From positions 1 to 40,822 of IMG/VR virus record IMGVR_UViG_3300009506_000086: a DNA stretch of 40,822 nt, one strand, 5' to 3'. Position 1 is the stretch's first letter, and each line of letters starts with the position of its first letter. Position numbers and translations under genes: made by a program. Origin of the DNA: a virus. Below the pieces are notes generated by a model that saw only the letters and a program-made list of their open reading frames with translations, did no database searches and was not told the origin of the DNA. Positions 8,078 to 16,088 of this stretch are shown one piece after another.

Positions 8078-9202
8078 ATGTGTTCATCCTCACCACCACC
8101 AGCACCTGACTATAAGGGAGCCGCTGAAGCCACTGCCGCTGGAAATTTAGAAGCCGCCCAGGCCGTCACCCAGGCAAACCGCCCCAACGAATATACGCCT
8201 TTTGGTCAAAAAATCTGGACGAATCTAGGCCAAGAACAATTTGATCAGCCTGCTTATGATACGGCGATGCAAAAGTATCAGGCTGATCTAGCTACTTATG
8301 AGGCTAATAAAGCGGGAAATCCATTATTAACTGCTCCAACAGCGCCGACCAAAGAACAATTCACCAATATGGTGGATGAGAATAAATGGCAATCAGAGAC
8401 TACTTTTTCTCCTGAAGTTCAATCGGTCATTGATCAGATACTTGCGGCAAAAGGTGGTTTAGCTGGTTTGAGTAGTACAGCGGTCACTCAGGCGGGGGAA
8501 GCACTTAGCCAGCCTCTTAATCTCCCAAGTAATATGCCAACCTATGAAGGCCCGGGAACAGGAATCCCACAATTCCAAGGCCCGGAAGGGCAGGTTAAAG
8601 GATTCGAGCCCGCTAAACAAGAAGTTATGGATCGCATGTTGTCGCGGGTAACTTCCGATATTCAGCGGGAAAAACAATCTACCCATGACAAGCTTGTCGC
8701 TCAAGGTATTCCCCCCGGTAGTGAAGCTTATAACCGCCAAATGGAGCAGATCAACCGTAAAGAAGTCGACGCCCGTCAACAAGCAGAACTGGCGGCTAGT
8801 CAAATGGCCGGCCAGGAGTATCAAAACTACCTGCGAGGCCGTGGGGCTCAGAATGTCGAAGATCAGAATCGGTTTGTCAACCAGATGCAACAATATGGTT
8901 TAAGCCGTCAAGAGGCGATGGATCTCTACAACACTGGAACCGAAGGATATCGGCAGAAAATTTCTGACGCACTTCTGCGCCGCCAAACCCCGCTTAATGA
9001 GCTAACAGCGATTCTTTCAGGTTCTCAGGTGCAAACACCTACTTTTGGGGCGGGTGGTTCTATGCCATTTACTGGGGGGCCTGATTATCTAGGAGCAGCA
9101 CAAGGGCAGTCCGCTTTTGATCTTGGTGGCTACAACGCTCAACAAGCACAACAGAATGCCATTATGAGCGGATTATTTACACTTGGTGCAGCAGCGATTT
9201 AG
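8078..9202 (+). CDS. Internal virion / ejection protein candidate
   Basis: The 374-residue protein starts MCSSSPPPAPDYKGAAEATAAGN and is rich in Ala, Gln, Gly and Pro, with long helical segments (FEPAKQEVMDRMLSRVTSDI and HDKLVAQGIPPGSEAYNRQM). The end is Gly/Gln-rich and low complexity. Position after the tail hub and before two other large helical proteins matches the ejection-protein block of podoviruses, whose products enter the host with the DNA. The Cys at position 2 is not part of a convincing signal peptide. Assigned by position and composition. Confidence 0.55.
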   Translation: MCSSSPPPAPDYKGAAEATAAGNLEAAQAVTQANRPNEYTPFGQKIWTNLGQEQFDQPAYDTAMQKYQADLATYEANKAGNPLLTAPTAPTKEQFTNMVDENKWQSETTFSPEVQSVIDQILAAKGGLAGLSSTAVTQAGEALSQPLNLPSNMPTYEGPGTGIPQFQGPEGQVKGFEPAKQEVMDRMLSRVTSDIQREKQSTHDKLVAQGIPPGSEAYNRQMEQINRKEVDARQQAELAASQMAGQEYQNYLRGRGAQNVEDQNRFVNQMQQYGLSRQEAMDLYNTGTEGYRQKISDALLRRQTPLNELTAILSGSQVQTPTFGAGGSMPFTGGPDYLGAAQGQSAFDLGGYNAQQAQQNAIMSGLFTLGAAAI

Positions 9203-9210
9203 GTGAAAAT

Positions 9211-10335
9211 ATGGACGGATATATTCAACAACAAAGCCAGCTAGACCGCCGGAGAAAGCTTCTACAGGCTCTTCAGGCCCAAGCCTTGGCCCCGACTCAA
9301 AGTCAGACAGTTGGTGATAGGGTCGTGCCTTATTCGCCTATTCAAGGCCTTTCTCAATTAGCCCAAGCCTATTTGGCTAAAAAGGGTCTATCGGGGGTCA
9401 ACGAAAAGGAAGCGCAATTAGTCCAACAGCGTCAAGGACAGACCAAGGAAGCGACTCAAAGAGTCATCGATATGATGATGGGCAAACCTCAGACCGGTGG
9501 ACCGCTTCAAAATCCGCCTGGAGGGGAATACCAGCCTGTGACGCCCGCTGTCGCTCCTAACCTTCCAGGGGCCGCCATAACCGCTGCCACTGAGCCCGCG
9601 CTTGCCGAAAATAAGGGACTCCAGGGAATTACTCAGGCAATGCTAAAAAACAAATTTAGTAATGCTGGAGGAACACCTTATTATCAATTTTTACCCACTG
9701 CTGAAGGGTATGCCGTAGGAAATGCTAGAACGGGTGAGATTAATCGTCCTGGCGACTCGGTAGTCAGAAGTCAAGATGATCCAACATTACAAGCGGAGTT
9801 AGCGGGAGCCAAGAAAAGTGCAGTACTTGAAGCTGAGTCAAAAGCCGCTGATGAAGCCCGTTATCGTGGCTTGCCTGAAATGACAAAGATGGCTCGCACT
9901 ATATTGGAGTCAGGAAAACCAACTCAAAGCGGCGTGGGTTCAATGTATGATTATTTAGGATCAGTCTTTGGATTTACGCCAGAAGGAGCTACGCAAGCCG
10001 ATCAACTACGGGCTATCGGTGGAGCTTTAGTTTCTAAAATGCCTCGTATGGAAGGTCCACAATCTGATAGAGACACAATGCTTTATCGTGAGATGGCGGG
10101 TCAAATAGGTGATTCAAATATTCCAATTGCTCGACGCTTGGCAGCGCTTCAGGTCGTCGAAAATATGTGGGCAAAACCTCCAGGGACTCCCTATGATGAA
10201 TATGCCAAAGCTCATCCGATAAGTGAAGTTTCGAATGCTACAGATGAAACCGACATGCAAGGCGTACTAGATCAAGCTAATCAGCTTAAAAATGCCTATG
10301 GAGGCGGTCAAAAAGTAATTGAGGTTGATTGGTAA
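9211..10335 (+). CDS. Internal virion / ejection protein candidate
   Basis: The 374-residue protein begins MDGYIQQQSQLDRRRKLLQA and has a Gln/Ala-rich helical start, a Gly/Pro-rich middle near residues 90-120 and a helical second half. I recognise no enzyme motif. It is the second of three consecutive large proteins between tail hub and tail fibre, and its stop overlaps the next ATG by one base (TAATG). A role inside the virion is inferred only from context. Confidence 0.5.
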   Translation: MDGYIQQQSQLDRRRKLLQALQAQALAPTQSQTVGDRVVPYSPIQGLSQLAQAYLAKKGLSGVNEKEAQLVQQRQGQTKEATQRVIDMMMGKPQTGGPLQNPPGGEYQPVTPAVAPNLPGAAITAATEPALAENKGLQGITQAMLKNKFSNAGGTPYYQFLPTAEGYAVGNARTGEINRPGDSVVRSQDDPTLQAELAGAKKSAVLEAESKAADEARYRGLPEMTKMARTILESGKPTQSGVGSMYDYLGSVFGFTPEGATQADQLRAIGGALVSKMPRMEGPQSDRDTMLYREMAGQIGDSNIPIARRLAALQVVENMWAKPPGTPYDEYAKAHPISEVSNATDETDMQGVLDQANQLKNAYGGGQKVIEVDW

Positions 10336-12116
10336 TGCGAACCTTCAAAACAAAAGATGGAATTGTTCTTAACAATATTCCCGATGATGTGCCAGATGAT
10401 GAAATTAAGGCCAGAATTCAAAAGATTCGCGCTGAACGTGGAGGTAATGCGGTTGATAGCGCCCCTGAAAGCAATATTCCTGTTTTTCAAATGGCTCGTG
10501 AAAGTGGATTCCTTAAAGGCCTTATTGATCCTGCTGCAGGTGCTGCGCAATTAGTATCTGAAATTGGTAAAACGACAAGTCTTAAAGACCAAATGCCAGA
10601 TATTTCCAAACAAGTAAAACAGGAAGAGGAAATTTACAAAAAGGGTCGCAAAGGGGAAGGAATTGACTGGGCCCGTATGGGAGGGAATATTCTAAGTCCA
10701 ATGTCATTGGCTTCGGCCGGGACAAAGCTTCCGCTGACTGTCGGGAAACGAGTTTTAGCAGGTGGCGCAATGGGTGGCGCATATGGTTTGGCTCAGCCCG
10801 CGACCGATGAAGATTATTGGAAACAAAAGAAAGAGCAAATGCTTTTAGGTACTACTATTGGTGGTGCTACACCATTGGTTACTGCTGGAACCAGTGGTTT
10901 ACTGAAGAAAGGGAAAGAATTTATCGAACCTCTTTCTAAAACTGGCATTCGAAGAGGTGCCGAAAGATTTGTTAAAGAAACTGCTGAACCTCAAAAGCAA
11001 CAAATAATTGCCGCTACTCAACAAGCAAAACCAGGGGAAACATCTGGACAAACTCTTTCGAGAGCTAGTACACAAGAAGAAATCGGCGGGCCTCTCATGA
11101 AACTTGAGCAAGAATTATCTGGAGAGCCTGAATCTGGTCGTGCCTTGAGAAATATATATTTGAAACAAGCAGCAGGGCGTGAAAAAGCGATTAGTAAACT
11201 TCGAGGTACCCCAGAACAGTATTCAGAAGCCATTACACGAAGAAGAGAAGCAACTAAACCATTGTATGATGCTGTAAAAGAATCAGATGCAGTTGTCGAT
11301 ACCACCCCAGTAATGGCCAAAATTGATCAATATATTTCTGAAAATCCTAAATATACTTCAATCACACGACCTCTAGAACGCATCAAAAAAGATTTAGATG
11401 TTTCAGATGCTCGATCATTATATTCATTGCATAAGCAAATTAAGACAATGATGGGTAAAACTGATCCCCAAGGTCAAAAGATCTATGATGAAGGCGTTTT
11501 ACAAGATATTCGTGACACTCTTGGTCAACAGATTGGAGAAGCAGAACCAGCTTTTCAAGCCGCCCAAGCAAAATACGGGCAATTATCTAAACCGATCAAT
11601 CAAATGGATGTTGGGAAAGAACTACAAAAAGCATTAATTAGTTCAAGAGAAACTGAATCTCCGACTACATTTTTGAATGCGGTTAAAAATGCTCCTAAAA
11701 CATTAAAGAGAGCGACTGGATTCCCCCGTTATCGGGAAATGTCTCAAGTTATGCCTCCTCAACAAAATCAAGCCATAAAAAATGTTGCGGATGAACTTGT
11801 AAATCAGGCTCGTATAAATGCCAGAGTTTCACAGATCAAATCAGTGGCTAAAGATGTTCCTACTGATGCCAAAATTTCATTGCCTCGGATTTTAAGTCGG
11901 CCTGTTGTTATTGCTAACCATCTTTTATCTAAGATAGGACACGACAAATCAGATGAATATAAGAAAGTTCTGATTGATATTCTAAGCGATCCTAACAAAC
12001 TTCGGGAAATCGTTGAAGGTGGCGGCAGGAGAAGCATGGTTGCACAAGATATTTTAGCAAAATTGAGTGTATATGGTTTTGGTCAATCGGGAGCTAGAAA
12101 CGTAGGCCAACCCTAA
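10335..12116 (+). CDS. Large internal virion / ejection protein
   Basis: I choose the ATG at 10335, overlapping the preceding stop, over a TTG six bases earlier; the product has 593 residues. The N-terminal MRTFKTKDGIVLNNIPDDVP segment with DDEIKARIQKIRAE is a short module seen at the start of many podovirus internal proteins. Residues about 115-185 are Gly/Ala-rich and could be membrane-active (GGAMGGAYGLAQPAT, TTIGGATPLVTAGTSGLL). The rest is charged helix. The length, helical content and place just before the tail fibre fit an ejection protein. Confidence 0.6.
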   Translation: MRTFKTKDGIVLNNIPDDVPDDEIKARIQKIRAERGGNAVDSAPESNIPVFQMARESGFLKGLIDPAAGAAQLVSEIGKTTSLKDQMPDISKQVKQEEEIYKKGRKGEGIDWARMGGNILSPMSLASAGTKLPLTVGKRVLAGGAMGGAYGLAQPATDEDYWKQKKEQMLLGTTIGGATPLVTAGTSGLLKKGKEFIEPLSKTGIRRGAERFVKETAEPQKQQIIAATQQAKPGETSGQTLSRASTQEEIGGPLMKLEQELSGEPESGRALRNIYLKQAAGREKAISKLRGTPEQYSEAITRRREATKPLYDAVKESDAVVDTTPVMAKIDQYISENPKYTSITRPLERIKKDLDVSDARSLYSLHKQIKTMMGKTDPQGQKIYDEGVLQDIRDTLGQQIGEAEPAFQAAQAKYGQLSKPINQMDVGKELQKALISSRETESPTTFLNAVKNAPKTLKRATGFPRYREMSQVMPPQQNQAIKNVADELVNQARINARVSQIKSVAKDVPTDAKISLPRILSRPVVIANHLLSKIGHDKSDEYKKVLIDILSDPNKLREIVEGGGRRSMVAQDILAKLSVYGFGQSGARNVGQP

Positions 12117-12119
12117 TAA

Positions 12120-12141
12120 TTTTACTGTCGGGAGACAGCAA
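12120..12141 (+). promoter_or_regulatory. Hairpin repeated from 671-693
   Basis: TTTTACTGTC, loop GGGA and GACAGCAA precede the tail-fibre ribosome site (AAGGAG). The same arms with a five-base loop occur at 671-693 before the scaffold gene. Both copies sit in short gaps ahead of structural genes, suggesting a shared mRNA-level element such as a processing or stability hairpin. Confidence 0.5.
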
Positions 12142-12153
12142 GGAGTTTAAATT

Positions 12154-13350
12154 ATGGCTTTCAACGGGTCAGGCAGCTATAGCCCGCCAGGGGCATCTTT
12201 CCCAGCGGTCGCTAGCACACTTATCGAAAGTGCTAAATATAATGCCGTTGTCAATGATATTGCGACTGCGCTTTCAACATGTATTGCTAAAGATGGTCAA
12301 ACTACAGTTACAGCTAATCTACCTATGGCTACTTATCGCCATACTGGGGTTGGTAATGCGGCCGCTTTAACTGATTATGCTAGTGCTGATCAGGTTGTTG
12401 ATAATGCACTCACTTATGCCGGGGCGAGTTCTGCCGGTACAGATACTTATGCAGTAACGCTTGCTATTTCGCCGGGGGCATATGCTACTGGGCAGTGTTA
12501 TCAATTCATTACTGATGTGGCGAACACCGGCGCTTGTACTGTAAATTTTAATAGTCTTGGTGCGAAATCCATTAAATTAATGGATGGATCAGACCCATAT
12601 GACGGAGCCATCCCGGCAACTGCTCCTGTGGTTGTTCTTTATGATGGGACCAATATGGTTTTACTTAATCCCCATATGTCGGCAGCGCAAATACTCGCTT
12701 ATTTGCTTACTGTCGATGGGGCTGGAAGTACACTTGATGCTGATACATTGGATGGCGTTCAACTTGCCAACATTGCTCAAACAAATATTGCAGAAACTTT
12801 TTCGTCAACACTAACAATTAATGGTGCAGTACTTACTGTTGCGCCATCTTCACCATCCGGGGCCGGGATTGAACTCGGATATGTTGGGGGAGCGGCGTAT
12901 TCTGCAAACATAGATTTTCACAGTGGGGCCACTGCCGTCGACTATGACGTTAGAATTGAGTCTTCTGGCGGATCAGGTGCTAACGGAGGTGGTACTTTTG
13001 GTATAGCTGCTGCTGCTGTACAAATAAACAGTAATGAAGTATGGCATGATGGAAATGTTGCAAATTCCGATCAAGAATTGCTTGGTATTTATCATGGGCG
13101 TTTTGATAGTACTGGTGCTGATGTAAGAAAACCGAGCAGTTTTAGTGCTACCTCAAAGGCTTCAACTGGTCTTTATACAGTTACTCATAATTTAGGTACT
13201 ACCAATTTCACGCCAATAGCTACTGCTTGGGCTAGTGCGCAATATGCTGAAGTCACAAATATAACCTCAAGTACTTTTCAAGTATCTACCCGAGATGCGG
13301 CAGGAACTTTAACTGATTCAGGTGCTACTTATAGCATCCATGTAGATTAG
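12154..13350 (+). CDS. Tail fibre / receptor-binding protein
   Basis: The 398-residue protein has a fibre-like composition rich in Ala, Ser, Thr, Gly and Asn with little charge. The N-terminal MAFNGSGSYSPPGASFPAVA and IAKDGQTTVTANLPMATYRH are found at the start of many podovirus tail fibres, followed by beta-rich repeats. The C-terminus (STGLYTVTHNLGTTNFTPIA and the stretch after it) resembles the small beta domains that end such fibres. It is the last structural gene before lysis. Receptor specificity cannot be read from it. Confidence 0.75.
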   Translation: MAFNGSGSYSPPGASFPAVASTLIESAKYNAVVNDIATALSTCIAKDGQTTVTANLPMATYRHTGVGNAAALTDYASADQVVDNALTYAGASSAGTDTYAVTLAISPGAYATGQCYQFITDVANTGACTVNFNSLGAKSIKLMDGSDPYDGAIPATAPVVVLYDGTNMVLLNPHMSAAQILAYLLTVDGAGSTLDADTLDGVQLANIAQTNIAETFSSTLTINGAVLTVAPSSPSGAGIELGYVGGAAYSANIDFHSGATAVDYDVRIESSGGSGANGGGTFGIAAAAVQINSNEVWHDGNVANSDQELLGIYHGRFDSTGADVRKPSSFSATSKASTGLYTVTHNLGTTNFTPIATAWASAQYAEVTNITSSTFQVSTRDAAGTLTDSGATYSIHVD

Positions 13351-13358
13351 AGGTTTAT

Positions 13359-13637
13359 ATGATCTCAAAATCTATGATAACTGAAGTTTCTCATTATATT
13401 CCTTTCATCAGCATGATGGTAACTGCTAAAGAAACTACGCCTATCGTGACAAGACTTTTGGAAGCCGGGATCATAGGAGTAATTGTAATGTATGGCGTCC
13501 AGAATTCTCAGTCTGAAAAAATCGACTCTATTAAACAAGATCTCACTGAAATCAAGCAACAAAATCAAAAATTCAATGATGACATGGTGAACGTTCGTAT
13601 TGAGGTTGAGCGTCTAAAATTGCGGGTCAATCCATGA
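13359..13637 (+). CDS. Membrane-anchored coiled-coil protein of the lysis region (holin or spanin candidate)
   Basis: The 92-residue protein has a short N-terminus, a single hydrophobic helix at about 29-47 (VTRLLEAGIIGVIVMYGV) and a C-terminal coiled coil with heptads (SIKQDLTEIKQQNQKFNDDM). One membrane anchor followed by a coiled coil is seen in inner-membrane spanins and in some holin-like proteins. Its stop overlaps the endolysin start by four bases, supporting a lysis role. The choice between holin and spanin is open. Confidence 0.55.
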   Translation: MISKSMITEVSHYIPFISMMVTAKETTPIVTRLLEAGIIGVIVMYGVQNSQSEKIDSIKQDLTEIKQQNQKFNDDMVNVRIEVERLKLRVNP

Positions 13638-14050
13638 GTTTTCAATTTAGTTTAACCTCAAAACGCCGCAGAGAAGGGGTAGAACAGCCTCTTATCGAGA
13701 TTAGTGATTATGCGATAGGCATTTCACTTATTGACTTCGGAATCTCTGAAGATGGTGGTTTAAGATCTGCCGAACGTCAACATGAATTGTTCAAACTTCG
13801 TCGTTCTCTTTGTGATGGATATGAAAATAAATCCTACCATCAAACCGGTAAAGCGCTCGATGTTTATGCCTTTATAGATGGACATGCTTCTTGGGAGCCC
13901 GAACATTTGACTATGGTCGCTTGTGCGATGTTACAGGCCGCCTCACACCTCGGGTATAAGCTTGAATGGGGTGGCCTATGGAAACCCCCAAAAGTCCTAA
14001 ATGGCATCCCTAGAGGCTGGGACATGCCGCATTTCCAATTAGTGGAGTAA
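13634..14050 (+). CDS. Endolysin: M15-family L-alanyl-D-glutamate peptidase
   Basis: The 138-residue protein is a single M15/VanY-type zinc peptidase domain that cuts peptide cross-bridges of peptidoglycan. The zinc-site motif SYHQTGKALDV gives His69 and Asp76, and WDMPHFQL near the end gives Asp130 (catalytic acid) and His133 (third zinc ligand). Ligand spacing and total length match the T5 endolysin closely. There is no signal peptide, so it needs a holin for release. It sits between two small membrane-protein genes in a lysis cassette. Confidence 0.9.
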   Translation: MSFQFSLTSKRRREGVEQPLIEISDYAIGISLIDFGISEDGGLRSAERQHELFKLRRSLCDGYENKSYHQTGKALDVYAFIDGHASWEPEHLTMVACAMLQAASHLGYKLEWGGLWKPPKVLNGIPRGWDMPHFQLVE

Positions 14051-14053
14051 ATT

Positions 14054-14185
14054 ATGAAATTTGACTGGAAAACACTTAAAAAGAAAAAGGTATTTTGGGC
14101 CGCGATTGTCGCTGTGATTAGTGCTGTTGGGATTGTCTTGCCTCCTGGCACTGCTGATGCGCTGTTGGTAATATTCGGCAGCTAG
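14054..14185 (+). CDS. Small membrane protein, holin candidate (43 aa)
   Basis: This short gene starts three bases after the endolysin stop. The product has a basic N-terminus (MKFDWKTLKKKK) and then hydrophobic segments AAIVAVISAVGIVLPPG and ALLVIFGS. Size, topology and place directly behind the endolysin suggest a holin or a small lysis regulator. No clear Shine-Dalgarno site is seen, so translation may be coupled to the endolysin. Confidence 0.55.
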   Translation: MKFDWKTLKKKKVFWAAIVAVISAVGIVLPPGTADALLVIFGS

Positions 14186-14187
14186 TT

Positions 14188-14256
14188 TTGATCATCCGAG
14201 TAGCAATCCTTGCCGTATTTTGTATAGGGTTATTACTCGGAGCCGTTATTTTTTGA
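14188..14256 (+). CDS. Possible 22-aa hydrophobic peptide
   Basis: A TTG just after the previous stop opens a 22-codon frame encoding MIIRVAILAVFCIGLLLGAV plus two residues, almost entirely a membrane helix. It has no Shine-Dalgarno site and overlaps an inverted repeat that may serve as a terminator, so it may be chance. It is recorded because it continues the run of small membrane peptides after the endolysin. Confidence 0.2.
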   Translation: MIIRVAILAVFCIGLLLGAVIF

Positions 14257-14259
14257 TTT
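14196..14259 (+). terminator. Possible end of the late transcript
   Basis: CCGAGTA at 14196-14202 pairs perfectly with TACTCGG at 14234-14240, and two T-runs follow from about 14249. The loop is long (31 nt), so this is a weak intrinsic terminator candidate. It lies where the rightward late genes meet the leftward AP2 genes, where a terminator is expected. Confidence 0.35.
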
Positions 14260-14788
14260 TTTCGAATGGAACCGGCGGGCGGCAGGGCAAATCTGATATT
14301 TTTCCATTCAAAGACAAAATACCATGTTGTTCATATCGAGCTTCGCAAGCTAATTTGAAGGCTCCTTTCTCTCCCCATTTTCTAATGGTAAACGTTTTAC
14401 TCCATTTTTGGCCTTCTTTGCATCCTTCAGCCCTCCAAATTGGATTCTCGTAGTAAAACCCATCGGCAGCTAATTGATATTTAATTTCATGACGAATGCC
14501 AATAATACCGCTCTGATTTCGAACATCTCTTTTGCGAATTCTTCCGTGAATTCCTGATGAAAAAACCGTTTTTTTCTCAAGCAAGTAAGATTGACCAGTT
14601 TCTTCCAAATATTTATCACGATATGCGATAGCAGCTTTCTTAGCTTTATTTTTCCCACCGTATATACCATCGGCAAAATTTTTGCTATGGAAATTCTTTG
14701 GATTCTCGCTGTGATCTTTTGGAACGCGAACCACGTAGCCATGGTCATATTTATAGTCTTTTCGACAGATATACTTAAGTTTTTTCAT
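14246..14788 (-). CDS. AP2-domain DNA-binding protein (copy 1)
   Basis: The 180-residue protein carries two AP2-like repeats. The first is at about 15-62 (GYVVRVP with NFHSKNFADG and KKAAIAYRDKYLEE). The second is at about 92-155, with NQSGIIGIRHE, a Trp in PIWRAE, and AFKLACEARYEQHG. Bacterial and phage AP2 domains bind DNA and often occur in homing endonucleases, but no HNH or other nuclease motif is seen here. The C-terminus, ISDLPCRPPVPFEKIKK, is shared with the neighbouring copy. Its ATG overlaps the stop of that copy (four bases), so the pair is co-translated. Confidence 0.7.
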   Translation of the reverse strand: MKKLKYICRKDYKYDHGYVVRVPKDHSENPKNFHSKNFADGIYGGKNKAKKAAIAYRDKYLEETGQSYLLEKKTVFSSGIHGRIRKRDVRNQSGIIGIRHEIKYQLAADGFYYENPIWRAEGCKEGQKWSKTFTIRKWGEKGAFKLACEARYEQHGILSLNGKISDLPCRPPVPFEKIKK

Positions 14789-15318
14789 ATATTTTTAACC
14801 TTTTCATATGGAACTGATGGCCGACAAGGTAGATCTGAAATTTTCCCAACAATATATAAAATACCATGTTCCCTATATCTCGCTTGGCAAGCTAATTTAA
14901 AGGCTTCTTTTTCGCCAAATTTGATTACAGAAAAGCTTTTTCTCCAGATTTTTCCATCTTTTTTCCCATATCCTTCCCAAGCAGCATATGAATAAATATA
15001 TCCATCTGCTGATTCTTTATTAGAATAGGCTAATCTTACACCGGTGATGCCACTAGAATTTTTACTGTCTTTAGGCCTTATTCGAGTATTTGAACGAGCG
15101 CCATCCAATAATAAATAATTTTGTTTGGTTTGCTCTAGATATTGATTTCTATATTCTATTGCTAAATTTTTTGCCTGTTGACTTCCTCCATTTCTTTTGT
15201 TAGCAAAAAATTTAAGATGGAGATCTTGAGGATTTTTTTTAAAATCAATCGGAATTCTGACTTGCCAACCCCGAGAGCGTTCATAATTAAAGGGGATGAT
15301 ATATTTTGGATTTTTCAT
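14785..15318 (-). CDS. AP2-domain DNA-binding protein (copy 2)
   Basis: The 177-residue protein is a diverged tandem paralogue of the downstream gene, with the same layout. A first AP2-like unit (GWQVRIPIDFKKNP and NLAIEYRNQYLEQ) is followed by a second one (NSSGITGVRLAY, AAWEGYG, KEAFKLACQARYREHG) and the shared end GKISDLPCRPSVPYEKVK. The second unit is the better match to canonical AP2 domains. No catalytic nuclease residues are recognised. The two copies may act as a pair of regulators or be remnants of a mobile endonuclease. About 85 bases without a gene lie upstream. Confidence 0.7.
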   Translation of the reverse strand: MKNPKYIIPFNYERSRGWQVRIPIDFKKNPQDLHLKFFANKRNGGSQQAKNLAIEYRNQYLEQTKQNYLLLDGARSNTRIRPKDSKNSSGITGVRLAYSNKESADGYIYSYAAWEGYGKKDGKIWRKSFSVIKFGEKEAFKLACQARYREHGILYIVGKISDLPCRPSVPYEKVKNI

Positions 15319-15404
15319 GGAGGGGGCCGCCAGGACTTAGAATGAACACACGGGAATGTAGGCAAAAGGCCAAGCCCCGACGACCTGGCCCCAGATTGCC
15401 ATAA

Positions 15405-15740
15405 TTATTCCTCGTTTTCAATTAGCTTATAGACACCTCGGGAAGTTTTCTCAAGAATCCCTTCTTCGGCCATTTTGCCGAGCTTATTATTGGTAGCTGG
15501 GCGGGTGATTACTTTCTGTTGGGTTTTGTAGACCTCTATGATCAGGTGATCCACCGTAGCAATCCCTCCCAGGCTTTTAAATGCCTCGATCAGATCAGAG
15601 TACTTCTGAATGGGGGAAGTGTTCTTAGCGGCCTCAGAGAGCTGTTTTAGCACCTCTTCCGGTAGCCCCTCCAAATCCTCTTTGTTAATAGGTTTGATTT
15701 TCTTTTCTCGATGCTGGCTTAGATCAGTGACATTTGTCAT
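15405..15740 (-). CDS. Small winged-helix-like protein
   Basis: I choose the ATG at 15740 because GAGGG lies about ten bases upstream; a TTG at 15755 is the alternative. The 111-residue product has a charged N-terminal half and, from about residue 60, a segment that reads as a winged helix: IEAFKSLGGIATVDHLIIEV, then RPATNNKLGKMAEEGILEKT and RGVYKL at the end, the form of the wing in small DNA-binding domains. The start lies inside the upstream gene. Regulation of the leftward genes or of the integrase region is possible but not shown. Confidence 0.55.
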   Translation of the reverse strand: MTNVTDLSQHREKKIKPINKEDLEGLPEEVLKQLSEAAKNTSPIQKYSDLIEAFKSLGGIATVDHLIIEVYKTQQKVITRPATNNKLGKMAEEGILEKTSRGVYKLIENEE

Positions 15741-15996
15741 TTTTGGTTCCCTCAAAAAGTTCTTTTAATCCTTCGGTAATTTGACCGGCTTTAAATTCAG
15801 CGACCATACTCATCATAATGTCAATACACTTCGATGTTTCTACATTGCTAGCGAGCATAGAAACAACCGGCATAATTTTCCCCCGATCATCTTCCGCAAT
15901 CGGATCTAAAATTTCAAATGGGATAAGAATAAATCCCATCTCACCTCCGGCCGCCTTATCGATCCGTTCTTCTAGCTCATCAGCGATATCAGACAT
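15724..15996 (-). CDS. Hypothetical small acidic protein
   Basis: The 90-residue product (MSDIADELEERIDKAAGGEM at the start) is acidic and helical with a central hydrophobic stretch (GFILIPFEILDPIA). I do not recognise a family. Its ATG lies inside a 20-codon leader frame with a strong ribosome site, so translation may be coupled. It overlaps the downstream small winged-helix gene by 17 bases. Confidence 0.5.
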   Translation of the reverse strand: MSDIADELEERIDKAAGGEMGFILIPFEILDPIAEDDRGKIMPVVSMLASNVETSKCIDIMMSMVAEFKAGQITEGLKELFEGTKNDKCH

Positions 15997-16034
15997 GCTT
16001 TTTTAAGCTGATTTATCTTCAGTTCTTTAGTCAT
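15972..16034 (-). CDS. Possible 20-aa leader peptide
   Basis: A GGAGGAG Shine-Dalgarno site directly precedes an ATG at 16034 that opens a 20-codon frame (MTKELKINQLKKACLISLMS). This frame runs over the start of the 90-residue gene in a different phase. It is the best ribosome site of this operon, and the 90-residue gene itself has only a weak one. I infer a short leader peptide that couples translation; a frameshift error fusing it to the next gene is an alternative. Confidence 0.4.
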   Translation of the reverse strand: MTKELKINQLKKACLISLMS

Positions 16035-16059
16035 TTTCTCCTCCATATTCTGCCCATAA

Positions 16060-16088
16060 TTATTACCCTATATTGCAAACCGCGTCAA
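16060..16088 (-). promoter_or_regulatory. Leftward sigma-70 promoter
   Basis: On the minus strand TTGACG (16088-16083), a 17-base spacer and TAATAA (16065-16060) form a good promoter for the leftward operon ending with the AP2 genes. The -35 box overlaps the outer inverted repeat of the att-like region, so integrase binding could affect it. Confidence 0.6.

Noticed and set aside
8459-8903. Open frames in other phases within the internal virion protein gene
   Set aside because: The frame at 8078-9202 has a ribosome site, tight gene spacing and natural composition; the others have none of these.
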